DNA of 64,000 nucleotides from Zonotrichia leucophrys gambelii. Taxonomy: Eukaryota; Chordata; Aves; Passeriformes; Passerellidae. Of the stretch, positions 50,520 through 64,000 are shown piece after piece. Positions within the stretch are counted from its first letter, which is position 1, and the number at the start of each line of letters is the position of its first letter. The DNA lies in NCBI RefSeq assembly GCF_028769735.1, contig NC_088178.1, positions 10,504,857-10,568,856 of the forward strand. The letters run 5' to 3'. The position numbers were made by a program, and so were the translations under genes. Below the pieces are notes generated by a model. That model was given only the letters and a program-made list of their open reading frames with translations. It was not told where the DNA came from and made no database searches.

Positions 50520-50830
50520 TAGCTGATGCACAGGCAGCTTCAATTCTCTTTAATTAGTGCAGCATTAAGTGACAAAGTATTTAATCAGCAAGCTAACAAG
50601 TGCAGTGGCTGATTGCTCTGTGCATGCACTTGTGTGGGGGCGTGACTGAAAAAAGTAAATAAAATTACTTTCGTTGCTTTAAATGAAATGGGATCCCTAA
50701 TTTTATTACAGCTGCAATCGGTTTAGAGGCATGATAGAGCAATAAAATTGATTCTATCCTGTTTTATTCCTTTAACAAAGTATTTAATTAAAAAAGCTAA
50801 TACTGTAATTTAACTGTTTAACTTCTTGAG
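50520..50830. promoter_or_regulatory. candidate conserved enhancer with repeated 14-mer
   Basis: The word ACAAAGTATTTAAT occurs at 50572-50585 and again at 50775-50788. Each copy is followed after a few bases by AAGCTAA. Between and around them lie homeodomain-like words, including TTAATTAG and TTAATTAA. No repeat family or coding frame explains the block. Its look is that of vertebrate conserved non-coding DNA, which is an inference from texture and not from alignment. Confidence 0.25.
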
Positions 50831-53800
50831 ATATGAATTTAGGCCTTATTTCCAAAGGGTCTCTGTCGAGGGAATGATCCAGCTGTCTTATCTTGGTGTT
50901 GTACTCTTGCATCTAAAGCACGCATCTTTCTATTTACCACTGATCAGATTGAAAATTGAGCCCTCTTTTCTTAGAAAGGTCTAGAAATCATGATCCAAGT
51001 ACATAAGCTTATTAACTTTCAGTATTGCAATTCATTACATCAAGGTCTTAAGATAAATACTGTGAAAACCCTCTAACTGCTGCAAGCCACTTAGTGGCTT
51101 AGTAATGCAGATTACCATCAGCATGTCACCCTGCACTACGCTCTCTGCTGGGTTCCTGTTGAATATTGTCCAGTTCAGGATTTCTGTCTCAGATCCAAAG
51201 CCCTGTGCAAAGACCCTGCAGTTACCTGTGGGATTGCCGCTCTGCTGTACTAAACCAAAACTGCATGAACTGGCAGAGGGTGATTTGTATGGTCCTTTCT
51301 TGCCACTGAGTGCATGGATCTCACACACATGAGCTGGAAATGACAATGTACCTATTCACTTTCAGACCCAGAGCTTCCAGTTCCAAGCGGAATGATTGCT
51401 GAACCTGATGTTCCAGGCACAGAGGGGACTTCACGTGTTAGGTACCCACCAGTCAGAAAGGCAAACCTTGTGCTAAGCACTTTCTGAAAGTAAATCGGAC
51501 AGGAGGCAATGGTGATAGATGGAGGCACTCATAGAAATAGTGAGTGTATTAATTTATGTGGGCGTTAGTGTGAGAACAGTGGAAACTCGAATGGGCTTTG
51601 AAGTAAGTGAACCAGCTACTTTAGTGTTAGCTAACTACTTTACCTATTCAAGAACTTCCTTTGTAACTCCCTAAGAGGGAAAAAGGAGACTTTTCAATTA
51701 ATGGAAAAAAACCCCATGACTGACAAATGCAAAATGGCCCCTTGTAGCTGAGTGGCAAAAATCCTAAATAGTCATTGAGATTTTTCTCATTGTTTTCAAC
51801 AAGCTCATAATTTCAGCCATAATTGATAATTTGTAGTTTGAGCCATCCCAGAAATATGATGGGGGGGCTGAAATAACTCAGGTGGAAAGGCTGATGAGAG
51901 TAGGTTGTTTGTGGAGGAGAAGGGTGCAGAGCACACCACCACCCAGCTGTGGGAGTGGGGGACGGGAGCCCATGCCCACAGCCCTCCTGAAATCCATGCC
52001 TGAGGCAGCGGAAGTCATCCAAAATCTGTCACATTGTCTCCACTCTTTATCAACAGCAGCACTCCTGGGAAGTTTGTTTTTTGAATTTACAGTAGGCTGC
52101 TGAGGGAGGTTAGCCTGAGAAGACAGACATGGAAAACAGACCCTTGAATATGAAGTTGACAGGTTTTATTTAGAAAGCTGGCATATGCACTGGCTGCATT
52201 CAACTCTGCAGTGTTCCCCAACTTGACAGGCAATCTAGAGTATGGTGTATATTAAAGAGAAGTAGTTTTGAACTCAGATTTTGGTTCCTTTCGTACATTT
52301 CCTGTAACACTGAACATTTTTAGACAAGTACTGGTTTTGTTTTTCAGTAAAGACTACATGGCTTTTTTTTTTTAACAGCTCACTGAAAAAAAATGTGTAG
52401 TAGCATAAGTCTGGCTGCCTAGTTAGGCAAGTTTACTTGCATTTTTTAATGCAAATATAATACCATCAGAGTTGGTCATAAAAGCCTGCCTGAAGAGAGT
52501 ATAGGAAAGCATGGCAAAGTTTTTTATGGTTTTAATTTAATCTCAGAAATAATGTCCAGCAAGTAGAATAATCTACATAACTACGTAAGCAGTATCAACA
52601 CAACCACAATGCCTTTGAATTTCTCAGTAACCTTAGGAGGATGGGTTGATACTGCAGATCAAGCTAATGCCTCTCCTCTGAGATGACAAAGTAAATGGCC
52701 TGTTCATGGGACCTAATGCTGAGTTATTTTATCTCATTCAAAAAGAAATATATGTGAAAGAAATAGATGATTGTTCATCCATCTGCTATTGACCTCGGTT
52801 CAAGTCCTGACTCAAGAAAATGTCTTTGGGAAAGCACTTAAACACAAGGCCTGGTTTTACATGCTTTTCTGAGGGGGAGGTGGCCTGCAGAGTGTGTGCA
52901 AGTTCTTTCTTCAACTGTTAGAGAAAAAAAATGTATGTAGTCCAGTTGGAAATCTTTCAGAATGGGAAAAATTAGGAAACCTCAAAAAACCTGCCAGCCA
53001 TAATTGTTATAATTGTTGAAGTGTATTGGTCCAGAGTCAAGGTGTTGCTAGATCTGTGTAATGAAGGCTACCAGGCTGTACTTTAAATGTTGCACTTTAA
53101 TAAATGTCTTACATTTATTGAAGAGGGGGTTCCCACGCAAGTCTTCCCTTGTGTGTAGAAGTGTTACTGAAGAACTATGTCAGGTAATTTCTTAACCTTC
53201 ATAGGCAAGTTCTGATTGCATACAGAGCACATCACCATCATTGTGATGGTCCTTTGTGATCCTAGAACTGCAGGACTGGCTGCTGGGAAAGATGTAGATT
53301 TTGGGAAAGCAGCTGAACAGTTTTGTAGTTTACCTTAGATTGGTCCCAAGGGCTAAAAATTATCATCTATTTTAGAGTTATTATGAAATAAATTTTTTAA
53401 AGCAGCAAACAGAGAAGCCTTCTGCAACTTTCAACTTAAACCAATCTCAGAGATGGCTCAAAATCAAATAAAAATAAGTGGAAGTTAAAATTTTGTTATG
53501 CAAGTTAAAACAATTTAGGTATTATATTAGTCCCTGTAATATTTTCTTACTTGGTTTATACAAACTTATCAACATATCCCAAGAGTTTTACAGTTCTCTT
53601 ACACACCTTCATTATATTGACTCTCTGAGAGCAAGTGTGAAAAGAACAGAAAATGAGCATATGACAAAAAGGAGTTATTAGGCTTTCTCCTAAAGTGGGG
53701 TTTAATCTGTGTAAGTTCTCTACATGGAAACAACCCCAGGTGTTCAAGGCTTTTGGCTCAGGAGATGATGAGACCCAATGTCTGGCACCTGAGTGACTCA

Positions 53801-55445
53801 GTGTGCAGATGGGGGTGGTTGTTGTTGATTGCTGGTGACCAATCAGCCCATTCCCCAGGTAATATCAGGGAGCTCCCAAGGCAGCTGTTTCTGAGTCAGA
53901 GATTTTCAGGTTAGGCCTTATAAAGAAAAGAGTTTACCCTTTCTTCCCTCTCCCCACCAGAAAACCCCAAACTCCACCTACCAAAAAAAAAGGGTTATGT
54001 ATTTCTTTGGAGTATAAAGTGTTTCAGCTTCTATGTGTATCTATAAAGCCTGAAGAGCAGGAGGAATTACAGAAAGCTGATTGTTTATTGACTGGTAAGT
54101 GAAATGAACTTGTGGATTTAATCCAAGTGTGTCCTGTAACTATTGCTACTTCTGTTTTGGTAATCTGAAGAGAAAGTTCCCTGGAACTGTCATTTGGGAC
54201 TGAGGCTAAAAGGCAGAAAATAAGAGTCAGGAATCAAACTTCAAGAAGGTTTTCACTTTCATTTGTCCACTAGGTGCTGCTTCTGTTTACAGCTAGAGAT
54301 TGCTCATAGCAAAATGATGCTCATGGGGGAGGATGCTACTTCATGGTCTGAAATGAGCTTGTGGCAACATGGAGAGTTATTCCCTGACAGGAGAGCTGAG
54401 CTTCTGGAGAACCCTGGAGTAGGAGAGAAGGTGTTAGCAGTGTTTTGCCTGTTAACAGTATAAATGCTGTTTTCTGCCGACTGAGTTCTGGCTGGACTAG
54501 CCATGCAGATTTATGGTATCTCAGTGGTTTCATGACACTGCCTGCTGTGCAAACCCTGGAGCTGGTTTCTACTGGAAACCAAGTACTGCAACACAGGGAT
54601 CACAGATGCACTTAGAAGTCAGAAGTACAAATGGAAGTGATAATTTTGGAGTGGTCCTTTCCTAGATTTTAAGGCTCTTTCTGTCCTACACTGGTATGTA
54701 GGAAATATTTTTAATATATACTTGTTTTTCCTTGGTTAAAATGAAATATTTAACATAGAATGTTTTCTATGTATCTGGACAAAAGGGAATAAATAGAAGA
54801 GGGCAAGGACAGGGAAAGGGGAGAAGAGCAAATCTCTGAAGAAGCTGAGGAGCTTTCCAAAGAACAAATAGTATGATCTACTTTGTTGCTAAACTGATTA
54901 GCTCTCCTATAATCACATCTCAGCTGATGAACTTTGTGATCTTCCTCTGTAGAGCTCTCTACGGCTGTTCTATTTCATTCCTTAAGAAGATTAGGTGGGT
55001 AATCCTGAAGCTCCACAAAACCACCTGTTGTTTGGGCTGCTGTATAATACAGCTTTTGGGGCAATCCTTTGACAGTTCAGAAGTAGGATTGTGAGCAGGC
55101 TTAGTTATTTGTGTACCTGCTTCTTGCAGTCTGCATGTGCTGTGTGGCCCTCTGGGCTGTTTCCAGCAGCATAAGTTGCTGGCCCTTAGGAAAACTGGAC
55201 CCAATCAACCTCCCCTCCCTCCTGCTTTCCCTTCCCCAGGGACTGTTTCTGTCTGCAGCAGCACTGCTTTCCTTGCTGTAATGACATTTGCAGAGTCTGT
55301 GTCTTTACCATCTGGCTGTTCTAGGGTTTCAAATGCACCAGGTGTTGGTAAATTCATCCACTTCATCAGAAAGGGTGCCTTGCAGTGTGTCTAGAACAGA
55401 ATTATAAAGAAAACAGAAAATAACCTAAAAAGAGATAAATGCTTT

Positions 55446-55461
55446 GGAGAGAGAGAGAGAG
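55446..55461. repeat. GA dinucleotide run
   Basis: About eight GA steps in a row, a short simple repeat. Confidence 0.8.
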
Positions 55462-58400
55462 TAAATCGAGTAAAGCCAGTCAGCTGCAGGTTGAGCTGTA
55501 AATAATAGTCATGCCAAAACTGGGTCAAAATCCTTGTTCTACATAATCTGCTGGGACACAATGGTAACTGTTTGGGCTGGGATGTTTTCCTGTAAGCCGC
55601 ACTGTCTCACCATCCTACTGAAAATGTCACTCACTAGAAATGAAATTCCTAAATTTAAACCCACAACCCTAACTCCAGAAGAATGTAGGAACTTTTCTTT
55701 TCTCCTCAGAAGAGTTCAGAAACCTGTGAAGAAAAAATATATTTGTAAGATATGAGTTAAATACTCTGGGCTTCCTGTTTTTCTGCGCTGCCAATGTTAA
55801 GGACACAATCTAACAATATGTTAAGCTGGTGCTTAATTCTAAGCATCTTAATGATCTAATGGTAGTAGGCAGTAGTGTGGCTGTTTGTCTGCTTTGATTT
55901 AAAGACTTCCTTAAATGCATTGCTGATTTTGGCTTTCTCCACCACAGGTTAATACATTGTGATTAAAAATGAATAAGTGCAGGCATATCATCAGCCACAA
56001 AGTTGTCTTTGTCAATCCATTAAAATAAGATTATTCTCATCAGTATGTTTATTCTTTTCCATCCCCCCAAATGAAGCCTGTGAGGGGAGGAAAAATAATT
56101 TTCACATCATAAATCTTATTATAAATGAGGAATTTCAGGCAAAGGTCTTAAGAATGTCTTACATTTAGTGTCTTTTCCTACGAAAAGACAGACAGACATT
56201 CAAGTAGTTCTCTCATCTCCTGCTTACTCATCTGTCTTTTTTACCCTAAAAAAGTATGTTTTGGTCAAAGAATTTTCCAGCATCTGGAGAATGCATGCTG
56301 GGAGTAAGAGTTGCACACTGCTTGTGTCCTCCCTTAGGGCCATGATGACAGGTAGAGCTGCAGCTGTTTGCTGCAGTTTGATTACAAACACGAGATTTTG
56401 TGAGCCATGGGCGCTGAGGAAGTTGCGGAACAACTTGTCAATTCTTTTCTGACTGTGGAAATCTGATGGCTTTAAAAAAAGGTAAACATATGGCTATTAT
56501 GTTTGATTAATCTGCTTCTTCAAATTCCCTGGCAAGGAATGAAGGGGTCACCAGACTCAAGCATAGATAAGTCACTTCTGGTTGCCCTTCAATTTGATCT
56601 CTAGTAATCACCATTAATGTTGGTGCAGCTTAATTGAATGTTTTGTATTGCAAAATGGATCCATATGGAGATCAGCATTTTCCATGCTTTAAATGGCTCA
56701 GTAGAAAAAGAATTATCTGAAAAATGTTTTGACAGGGTGTCTTAAGTGGCAGACTTACAGACTAAAGCAGAAGATTACTGTTGTGAGGATCAATTTTAAC
56801 AGTGGTGCTAAAGGTAAATGGAAAATAGATTGATTATCCTATTCTTGACAGTGCAGGGCAGAGAGGGTTAATAACAGGAGTATTCTTTCACCATGTTCTT
56901 CTGGCTGAGAAAGCTCAAGGTAACCAAATGTAGGGATATGGTTTGATTGACAATGGTTGACAAACATAAAGACATTGATTGTTTCCTGCCATTCAGCTTG
57001 TAGACAGGTTGCTGAGTAAAGAAGTGTCTAATTAAAATTCCTTTGTGCTGTGATTCCCCTAGAAACACATGAAACCAACAGATGAGACAGCAGAAGAATT
57101 TAAAAATACTGTTTTCTACTGTTTCAAAGTCCCTGTTTTGCATGATCAGTTTAGAAACTTGATTCTGGAGGTTTGTCCTTCGATGCAGCTGTCCTGTGAA
57201 GTTTCAAGGCAGGCTTGTGCCTCTGCTTTCTTTGTGCTTCTGGTTAATGGCTTTGTATTTTCTGATGACAACTTACCAGGGCAGAACTGTGATAAACTGG
57301 AGCTTCTCTCAAGATAAGGAGTAAACAAACCAGGGAATTTAGTCTACTTTTGGTTGAGGAGGTGAATTTGAGTTGTTGATGGCTTCTTTTCTTCTTCAGA
57401 AATTGATGCATGAACTTAGGAGTAGAAAGGAGCTTATCTGTTTTAGCTCTCTGAAGGGTAGGGAATATGATAGGGGAAAACAGCTTTTTTGCTTGTAGCA
57501 ATTACATGAACAGCAGAATTCAAACATTAAAAATTCTTCCACTCCAGGAAGTCAGCATGCTATAGCTCAGCCTTGTGGTTGCTCCCATTGTACTGATAGT
57601 AATTTTCTGTCCAATAGTTTCTGTAAGACAAATATTCTCTCTATTGCAGATATCTCCTGCTGTTTATTCAAAGAATCACAGTTTCCCAGCCTTCCTAGCT
57701 CCCGAAGGAAGTGTCAAACAAACTAGGCTGCCACAGGGATTGGAAAATCTTAAATGTTTTGTAGGAAGAGTGCTTCTAAAGATTAAAATAATGCTGAAAA
57801 AGCACAGCTTTTTAACTTTCAGAGGTTTCTGTTGCTATCTTGTAATCTGTAAGACAGTAAAAGGACCTTTTTCCTAGTAGAGAACTCTAGATTGTATCTT
57901 GCAGAATTGGAGAACATTGAGTGGCATTATATTCCAAAGTACTGAGATACAGCTACCAAACCTTCAGAGGAGACAGAACTGGGTGTGTGTATATACAGCT
58001 GGCGATAGCCATATTTTTTATTGCAATGAAATGTAGGGATAAAAACCCATGAGTGAAAAAGTGATTGTAACTACATTTAATGTAGGTATTTGCATATTCC
58101 ATGATGATAAAGGGGTTAAATGAGACTTCTTTTAGGTCAGTATAAAAGGATCTTTCAATATGGTAGTCATTAATTCTAGATTTTACATAAAATACTTGTA
58201 AAACAAACAATCTTTCTCCTTGTCTAGGTCTTTCTAGAAGCTGACTGCAGTGTCACTGAAGTGTTTGAAGTAGGGGGAAATAAGAGTTGTATGGCTTAAG
58301 ACAGTGAGAAAAGTCAAAAAGTCACCTCTTAGAGAAACAATGCCTGGAAAAATGAAGAAAATAAGTTGCTGGATGCTTTATTTCTTATTAAAGTTTTTGG

Positions 58401-61400
58401 CTGTAGAGAATCTGTATTCCTTAATGGGATTATTTCTGATTATTTTGTTGGAATACTTTCATGAGGATGCAAGTTGGCCACAAACTGCAGTCCTTCTGAT
58501 TGTACAGGGCTCTGGTGGAAGGCCGCAGACAGAGCGCTGTCACTGGCAGGGATGCGCACAGACCTGCTGCTAAGTTTGCTTTTATCTAAAGAAAGGGCCT
58601 AAACCTTCCTTTGGGGCTTAAGTGAGAGAATAAGTCATAGGAAAGATCTGGAGTTGTCTGAGTATCTAGAAGTGCTTTCTTTTAATTTACGATTTGCTTA
58701 ATGGAAGATGGACTTCAGTCCCAAAAGTGGCAAAAAAGTCATTTGACTACATTCAGGAAGAATGTGAATAATTCTGTGGTGTGATTTATTATGTGCCATT
58801 AAAAGCAATTTTGGTTTAATCAGAAATCATAGAAAATATGTAATTAAAAAGCTCTCAAAATGTATGGGTTAAAAATGTCACTTAGTATGGGTTTATAACA
58901 GCTTCATTTGTCCATTCTGCACTTGGAGCTGTATGGCAGGGCACAATCACATGTATAGCACAGTGATTTATACAGCTGAGAGCAGACACTAATGAGAAAA
59001 AGCTTTTAAAATAAAGACTTGTATTATATAATTTACGTAGCTATGGCCATAAAAATTCAAAAAATACTGAACAGATAGTTTCTAGGCTTTAATGTGAAAG
59101 TGTCCAAGCTTTATACCCTTATGTATATAAGAATATAGTAGGAAAGAGCTGACAATAAATCTGGAGGACAGCTATATCTTGCTAAGTGGCACTTCAAAAC
59201 TTGTATTAATTCTAAAAGCTAAAGTCAAACTTGCCTTTTCTCTCCCTTCCTTATGCAGCGAGGAGTTTGGACTTCAACTGGTGTTGGGTTTTTGTATTGT
59301 AGATGAATAGATACCTCTTGTATACACTATAGAGGCACACGTCAGAGAGAAACCTATGTTATTCAATACAATCCAGGCAAAAAAAGTCTTTAATAAATTA
59401 TTTATCTGAAGACTTTTTGTGGTAGGGAAGGTGGTGCCCAGCTCTGGCTGGCACAAGTCAGCAGTGTTGATATTAGAAGCTCAGGGCTGACTCCCATCTG
59501 CTGCCAGGTGATAGAACTCATCATCAGCTCTTGCTCCTGTTTAGTAGTTGGCTGGAATTGCTGTGCAGTAATGTGGAAAGGCACTGGCAACCTGGAACAC
59601 AGCTCTGCACATGAGCAGGAAACAGCTGTGGAGGGAATGCTGCTGCCTACTTGTCCCAATTCTGCTGTTTATGTGGCCTGTCTGCAGTGAGCTGGGTTTG
59701 AACCTTACAAACACCTTTGCTGCCATTAGCAGTTGTCTCTGTCAAAAAGTCCTGCTTGTGTTTTTGAGTTGAAAAAGGCTTTACTAATGACAAGAGTAAA
59801 GAAGAAGAAAAAGTTATAAATAACTAATACTAGAAAGTAGATAACTTCATCAACAGACAAAATCTTACTGGAGAGTTGAGTGATCTTGAAGGTCTAGGTA
59901 CTTTGATGCACAAATAGAATCTCAGTTCATGAATCTCAGTTTACAAAGGCATGAAAGGCTAAGTATGTTTGGGTTTTTTTCTGACTGACATCTAGTAACT
60001 GGCTCAGTAATATCAGAGAACTGTTGCTAAGGCTTTTGCAGGGCAGTCTCTGCATTTCATACAGATTCCATAGGTAATGCTGCAAACATTGCAGTGCTAT
60101 TCCAACCAGTAGCTCAGAGCGGGGCCAGTTTGGAGTCCCTGTCCAAGAAGGACTTTAATGATGTTAAGTAAAAATTTATGTATCACAGAAACTAAATAAA
60201 CTTCTACTATAATTTCTTAAAAATGCTAAAAACCCTCTAAAATACAAAACAAACAAACAAAAAAGAACTACTTCAAGGACTAGTGGATTCTTAAAGATGG
60301 ATTTTACTTGTGAAGCAATAGGAGGATTTTTTTTTCTTAATTGCTTTTATAAGCAGGATTGAGGAAGCTGTGTAAGAAACTGTAATGGGTATCTTTGTAA
60401 ACCAGGAATAGGAGATGTTTATAAGTCTTGCTCCTACCTGTGGAATCACTGGAGATCCTGTAGGGTGGATGGCCTTCCTTTGGGGTCAATGCTTCCTTTC
60501 ACTAGAAATGGTACAGGGGCCCAGTTACATATCCTGATGAGTGTTGCCTCAACACCAGGGAAAGACCTTGCCTGCTACCCCAGGTAATTTTTCTGTGAAT
60601 ATCATAGCTGAGGAGAGAAACAGGCAAGTTTTGCCTAGCCCAGGAGCCTGAGCTAGGCTGGGAGCCAGGCTGGATGCCAGTGCTGTGTGGTGTGCATGCT
60701 GAATGACTGCTAGTAAAACCATTGCCCTGCTCACATTCAAAAACATAGGATTATTTTAGCACTGTATTTCTGAGGTAATTATGTAGGATGGTCAGAAATA
60801 ACCTGTCAAACCTATTGCATGAGGAGGAGCTATTGCGTTCCTAGGTACAACCTCTAAATTTTTGGCACCCTGGGAGCTACTTCAGCCATGAGGGCTGTTT
60901 TGTGTGGTATAAGCCTAGGGTGAGTCTTTAACATAACATGGGCAGGCTTTTGCAAGGTGTATTAGTAGAAAAAGTGATATTAATATACCTGTTAGTTCAC
61001 ATACCTGGTGAATTACAAAATATTCTAATTATAAAACAATTTATCTTTCTCTCTTTTCTTTTTTTTTAAGAGTTCTTCATTCCTAAACAATAGTCAGTCT
61101 TAGAGGAAGCTAACAGGGGACATTTCAGCCAACTAATAAAAAATGCAGTGTTTCCTGAATGTGTGATCTTTGCTTGGCTTTTGTTAGATTAATAATTTAG
61201 TAAATATAGTTGAGTGTGTTTAATGCAATTTTCTCCTGTTTAAAATGTTCTCATAGGTAAACAAAAAATCACTTTTATTTGCGCTTTCATGAACAGAATC
61301 CCATTTTCCCTCCCTTCAGGATGATCTAATGCTGCAGCAAATAGGGGATGGAGAGTAGAGGGGAAGGGTTGAGCAGCCAGGTTGTTCAAGCATTGCTGTC

Positions 61401-64000
61401 AAGTTTGAAAGGCCAGTGCAAATTAATTGCTTTTCACAGTTTCCATCTTTGTAAGCACTTTGCATATCACCATGACTTTAACCAAAGGAAGCTTGGTGAC
61501 GGTGCTGTGGCAGAGCAGGCAGTAGAGGGGTCTGGAAGTGAAGGTGAGGCATGAGGACAGCTGGAGAAGCAGAGTCTGCTCTTGCTTTGCCTGCCCCACA
61601 CGGGCACAGCAGAGGTGCAGTGTTTGAAGGGCTGGGATCTGCTCCTCTGCTGCTCTGTGCACAGTGCTGGAGTCATGGTGATTCCAGCTGCTGGTGCTCT
61701 GACAGCTCAACTCATCTGTGGCTCTTAGTGAGTTCTCCTGGCCTGCTGCCCTTTCCCTCTTCCAAATGGTGCTCCTTCACTGCATGTCACACCGTGAGCT
61801 ACATAAAAGACAAGTTCTCAGTTGCTGCAGTCACTGCTCCAGAGGCTGTGAAGGGTTGATGTGCACGGTTGTGGCTGCCAGCAGGTGCCTTTCCCTCACA
61901 TGACTCATGGGCTCCAGAGCACATCATGTTGTGGAAAAGATAAGGAAGGAAGGATATGGCCATCCACCCACCAGCAGCTGGGCCAAATCAAACATTGTAT
62001 TAAACAGGTCTGCTGCCTTCTGCTGGAAATAGAAGCTAGCAGTAAGCAAGAGAGTCACACGGGCTCTACTTTGAGCATTAGCAGAGGATCATGCCTCCTG
62101 TTCCCTAGAGGCTGTCCAGCACATCATCTGCTGCTGTGGGCTACGTGCTCAGCAGCCAAAAATTGGCATTTGGGGAACAGATATTAAGTATTTTTGCCTA
62201 ATTCTCCAGAAATCTTACTGGTAACTAGACCAGAAATTGCACTGCCTGGTATGAAAATTTTATGTTAAATAGTTCAAATGCTTAGTCTAAAAAATTAAGA
62301 CTCTTGTCCTTTCACAACTGGAATACAGAGCAGAATATTCAGGTAAAAATAATTTATGACAGTAATATGGTATAAACCAACTTTTCAGCAGCCAGTTGCT
62401 TAAATTCCTTCTTCCCCACTCCACACTTGTCAAACCTATAGGGAAATCACTGCAAGAAATACCCCTTCTGCCTGCTATATTCATCAGAAATAGGATGTTG
62501 TATGTGACACTTAACTGTGTAATGAAAAAAGGATTTTATATGCAATGATCTGGAGGATCAAGAGGTTAACTAGTTTTCTGAAACTAAGTCTTAATTTTTA
62601 CTGGCAACATCTAATATTAATTACTAAAGCTCACACCTTTCCCCATTAAATTCTGAACATTTATGCACATTAATATGAGGCATCTAATGGCTTGACAGCT
62701 TTAATTTTTTTCACTGTGTGCATTTCATTTTGTTTAACCACAAGAAAACTGAACTTCTATTTATTATGGGAAAAATTGATTCAGAATAAATCCTGACAGT
62801 TTGAGTTACTTCTGAGCTTTTGTATTTAATGGAAACACAGTATGAAATCCCTTTCTGTGCTCCCTGTGTGGGAAGGGGGGATTTGACAGTAGGAGAGCAG
62901 ATATCACCACTAATAAAAGTGACTGCATGGCAGGGTGGGACAGGCATGTTGTGTAGGCATTTTGCTTCAGGACCCTTCCCCAGCAGGGAAGCCCCAGCAT
63001 GCTGGTAGAGAAGTGCAGATAACCAAGAGCAGCTCCAACAGGCTGCGTTAGTTGTGATAAGTGCAAGATTGCTGGTGTTGCTGCCTTTACACCAGGGGTT
63101 TCTGCAGACCACAGGTAGTCAGTAGATGATCAGGTGTCCCTTCTCCAGCCATCTCTTGATGCCTCCAGGCAAGCTGAAGCCTGTATGGTAAGTGCAAATA
63201 CTGCATTCAAAAACCAAGCCTTGTTTGGTTGGGCTCTTCCTTATTGCCACAGTAACAGTGCAGAGGTCTGGTGCTTATTGGGCTTTGGCTGAAATGCTCA
63301 GTCTGGTGTGACAAGCATGGATGCCAACTGGGTTGAGTATGTAATGCTGCAAAACTGGAAAGTGGTCACCAACTCATTTCACACCAGCTACTGGAGAGAT
63401 ACCAGCTGAATAGAAAGGCATATACTTGGCATGGTATTTAAGAAAGAAAAAGATCCAAGCCATATTTTAATCATTAAGAAACAAAGCATAAATGAAATGC
63501 TGGCTACAGAAGAAGGCTAGGTATGGACATTGTGAGGCTCTCAGGAGATTCTTTACAGGAGAACAGTTACTGCAGCAGAGTTCAAAAGTGGTAGGGAGAT
63601 GCTCAACAAGCAGAGTGGAAAGCAAATGAGCTGTCGTTGATAGGACAATGACTATTAAATAGCGATTTCTGCTTTTGCTTGCTTGTCTACCTTGTTTTTT
63701 CACTTTGACTCAGCATGAATAGTAGCTTAATAAGTGCTTTTGTACTGGTAGTCCCCTGACAGTAGTACTATCAGGTTAGATAAGCTGTGAGAAATTCAGG
63801 ACTCCTGAAGCAGAGGTACTGAAGCTTGGTCCCTGCCCCCACTGTTGCTTGTCATTCCTGCTCTTGTTGCCAAAGGGGGATTTGTCCTCATCACTTCTGA
63901 CACTTTTCTGTCTTTAAGATTGTTTTGTAAATCATGGATGTTGGAATCACGTATATCTAAGCTGACTAGCGTTCAGGCTCTTGTGCAAGGATATTGCTTG

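Larger units (their letters stand above)
39893..64000. other. distal upstream flank of NTNG1, no gene seen
   Basis: About 24 kb of largely AT-rich DNA to the right end of the window. The longest frame is 42509-43072 (-), 187 codons, rich in Ser, Gln, His and Cys with no recognised domain and overlapped by a 107-codon frame on the other strand. GC-richer patches occur near 42.5-43.0, 47.75-48.4, 59.43-59.7, 60.55-60.72 and 61.48-61.72 kb. There is a GA run at 55446-55461 and an AAAC run at 60245-60264. Smooth AT-rich stretches with homeodomain-type TAATTA words, for example 47.34-47.48 and 50.52-50.83 kb, are candidate enhancers. No RNA gene or complete transposon was recognised, and no arginine methyltransferase frame of the PRMT6 kind, the mammalian neighbour, is present. 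Confidence 0.55.

Noticed and set aside
61040..61070. Pyrimidine tract plus AAG on the plus strand resembling an acceptor
   Set aside because: No coding frame or partner donor was seen. Such tracts are common in AT-rich bird DNA, as at 30525-30550.

Overview
The window is vertebrate nuclear DNA, most likely from a songbird or near relative. Three things point that way. There is one recognisable gene, a 5' part of NTNG1 (netrin-G1). There is a 3' fragment of a CR1 LINE, the dominant avian retrotransposon, ending in ATTCTATGATT. There is also a short interspersed element made of a tRNA-Ile-like head joined to a CR1-like tail, an arrangement I know from passerines (TguSINE1 type). The sequence is mostly AT-rich and non-coding, with scattered GC-richer pockets and one strong CpG island.

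Layout. Positions 1-7119 are the start of a long NTNG1 intron, because the gene runs on the minus strand and leaves the window at its left end. Positions 7120-7818 are the first coding exon. It holds 82 codons, giving the signal peptide and the start of the laminin N-terminal domain, followed by a GTAAGG donor. In front of the start codon lie about 450 bases of leader with five small upstream open frames. Positions 7819-13745 are the inferred first intron. A CpG island at about 13.3-14.9 kb is the likely promoter and non-coding first exon, with a GTGAGT donor on the minus strand ending at 13746. From about 14.9 kb to the right end, some 49 kb, I see no gene. This is upstream flanking DNA with a CR1 fragment (18.05-18.42 kb), a possible TATA promoter or LTR remnant with a 44-base duplication (26.38-26.66 kb), the tRNA-Ile SINE (39.73-39.88 kb), simple repeats, and stretches that could be conserved enhancers but cannot be proved so without alignment.

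Netrin-G1 is a GPI-anchored neuronal surface protein that binds the postsynaptic protein NGL-1 (LRRC4C). The island, the leader with its upstream frames and the long gene-poor flank fit a tightly regulated brain gene. I found no CRISPR array, bacterial operon, intact RNA gene or complete mobile element, and nothing I would call a new biological system. The most useful observations are the leader upstream frames, the SINE with its flanking repeats, the 26.4 kb promoter-like duplication and the enhancer candidate near 50.6 kb. Family assignments rest on motifs and on sequences recalled from memory, not on database searches.
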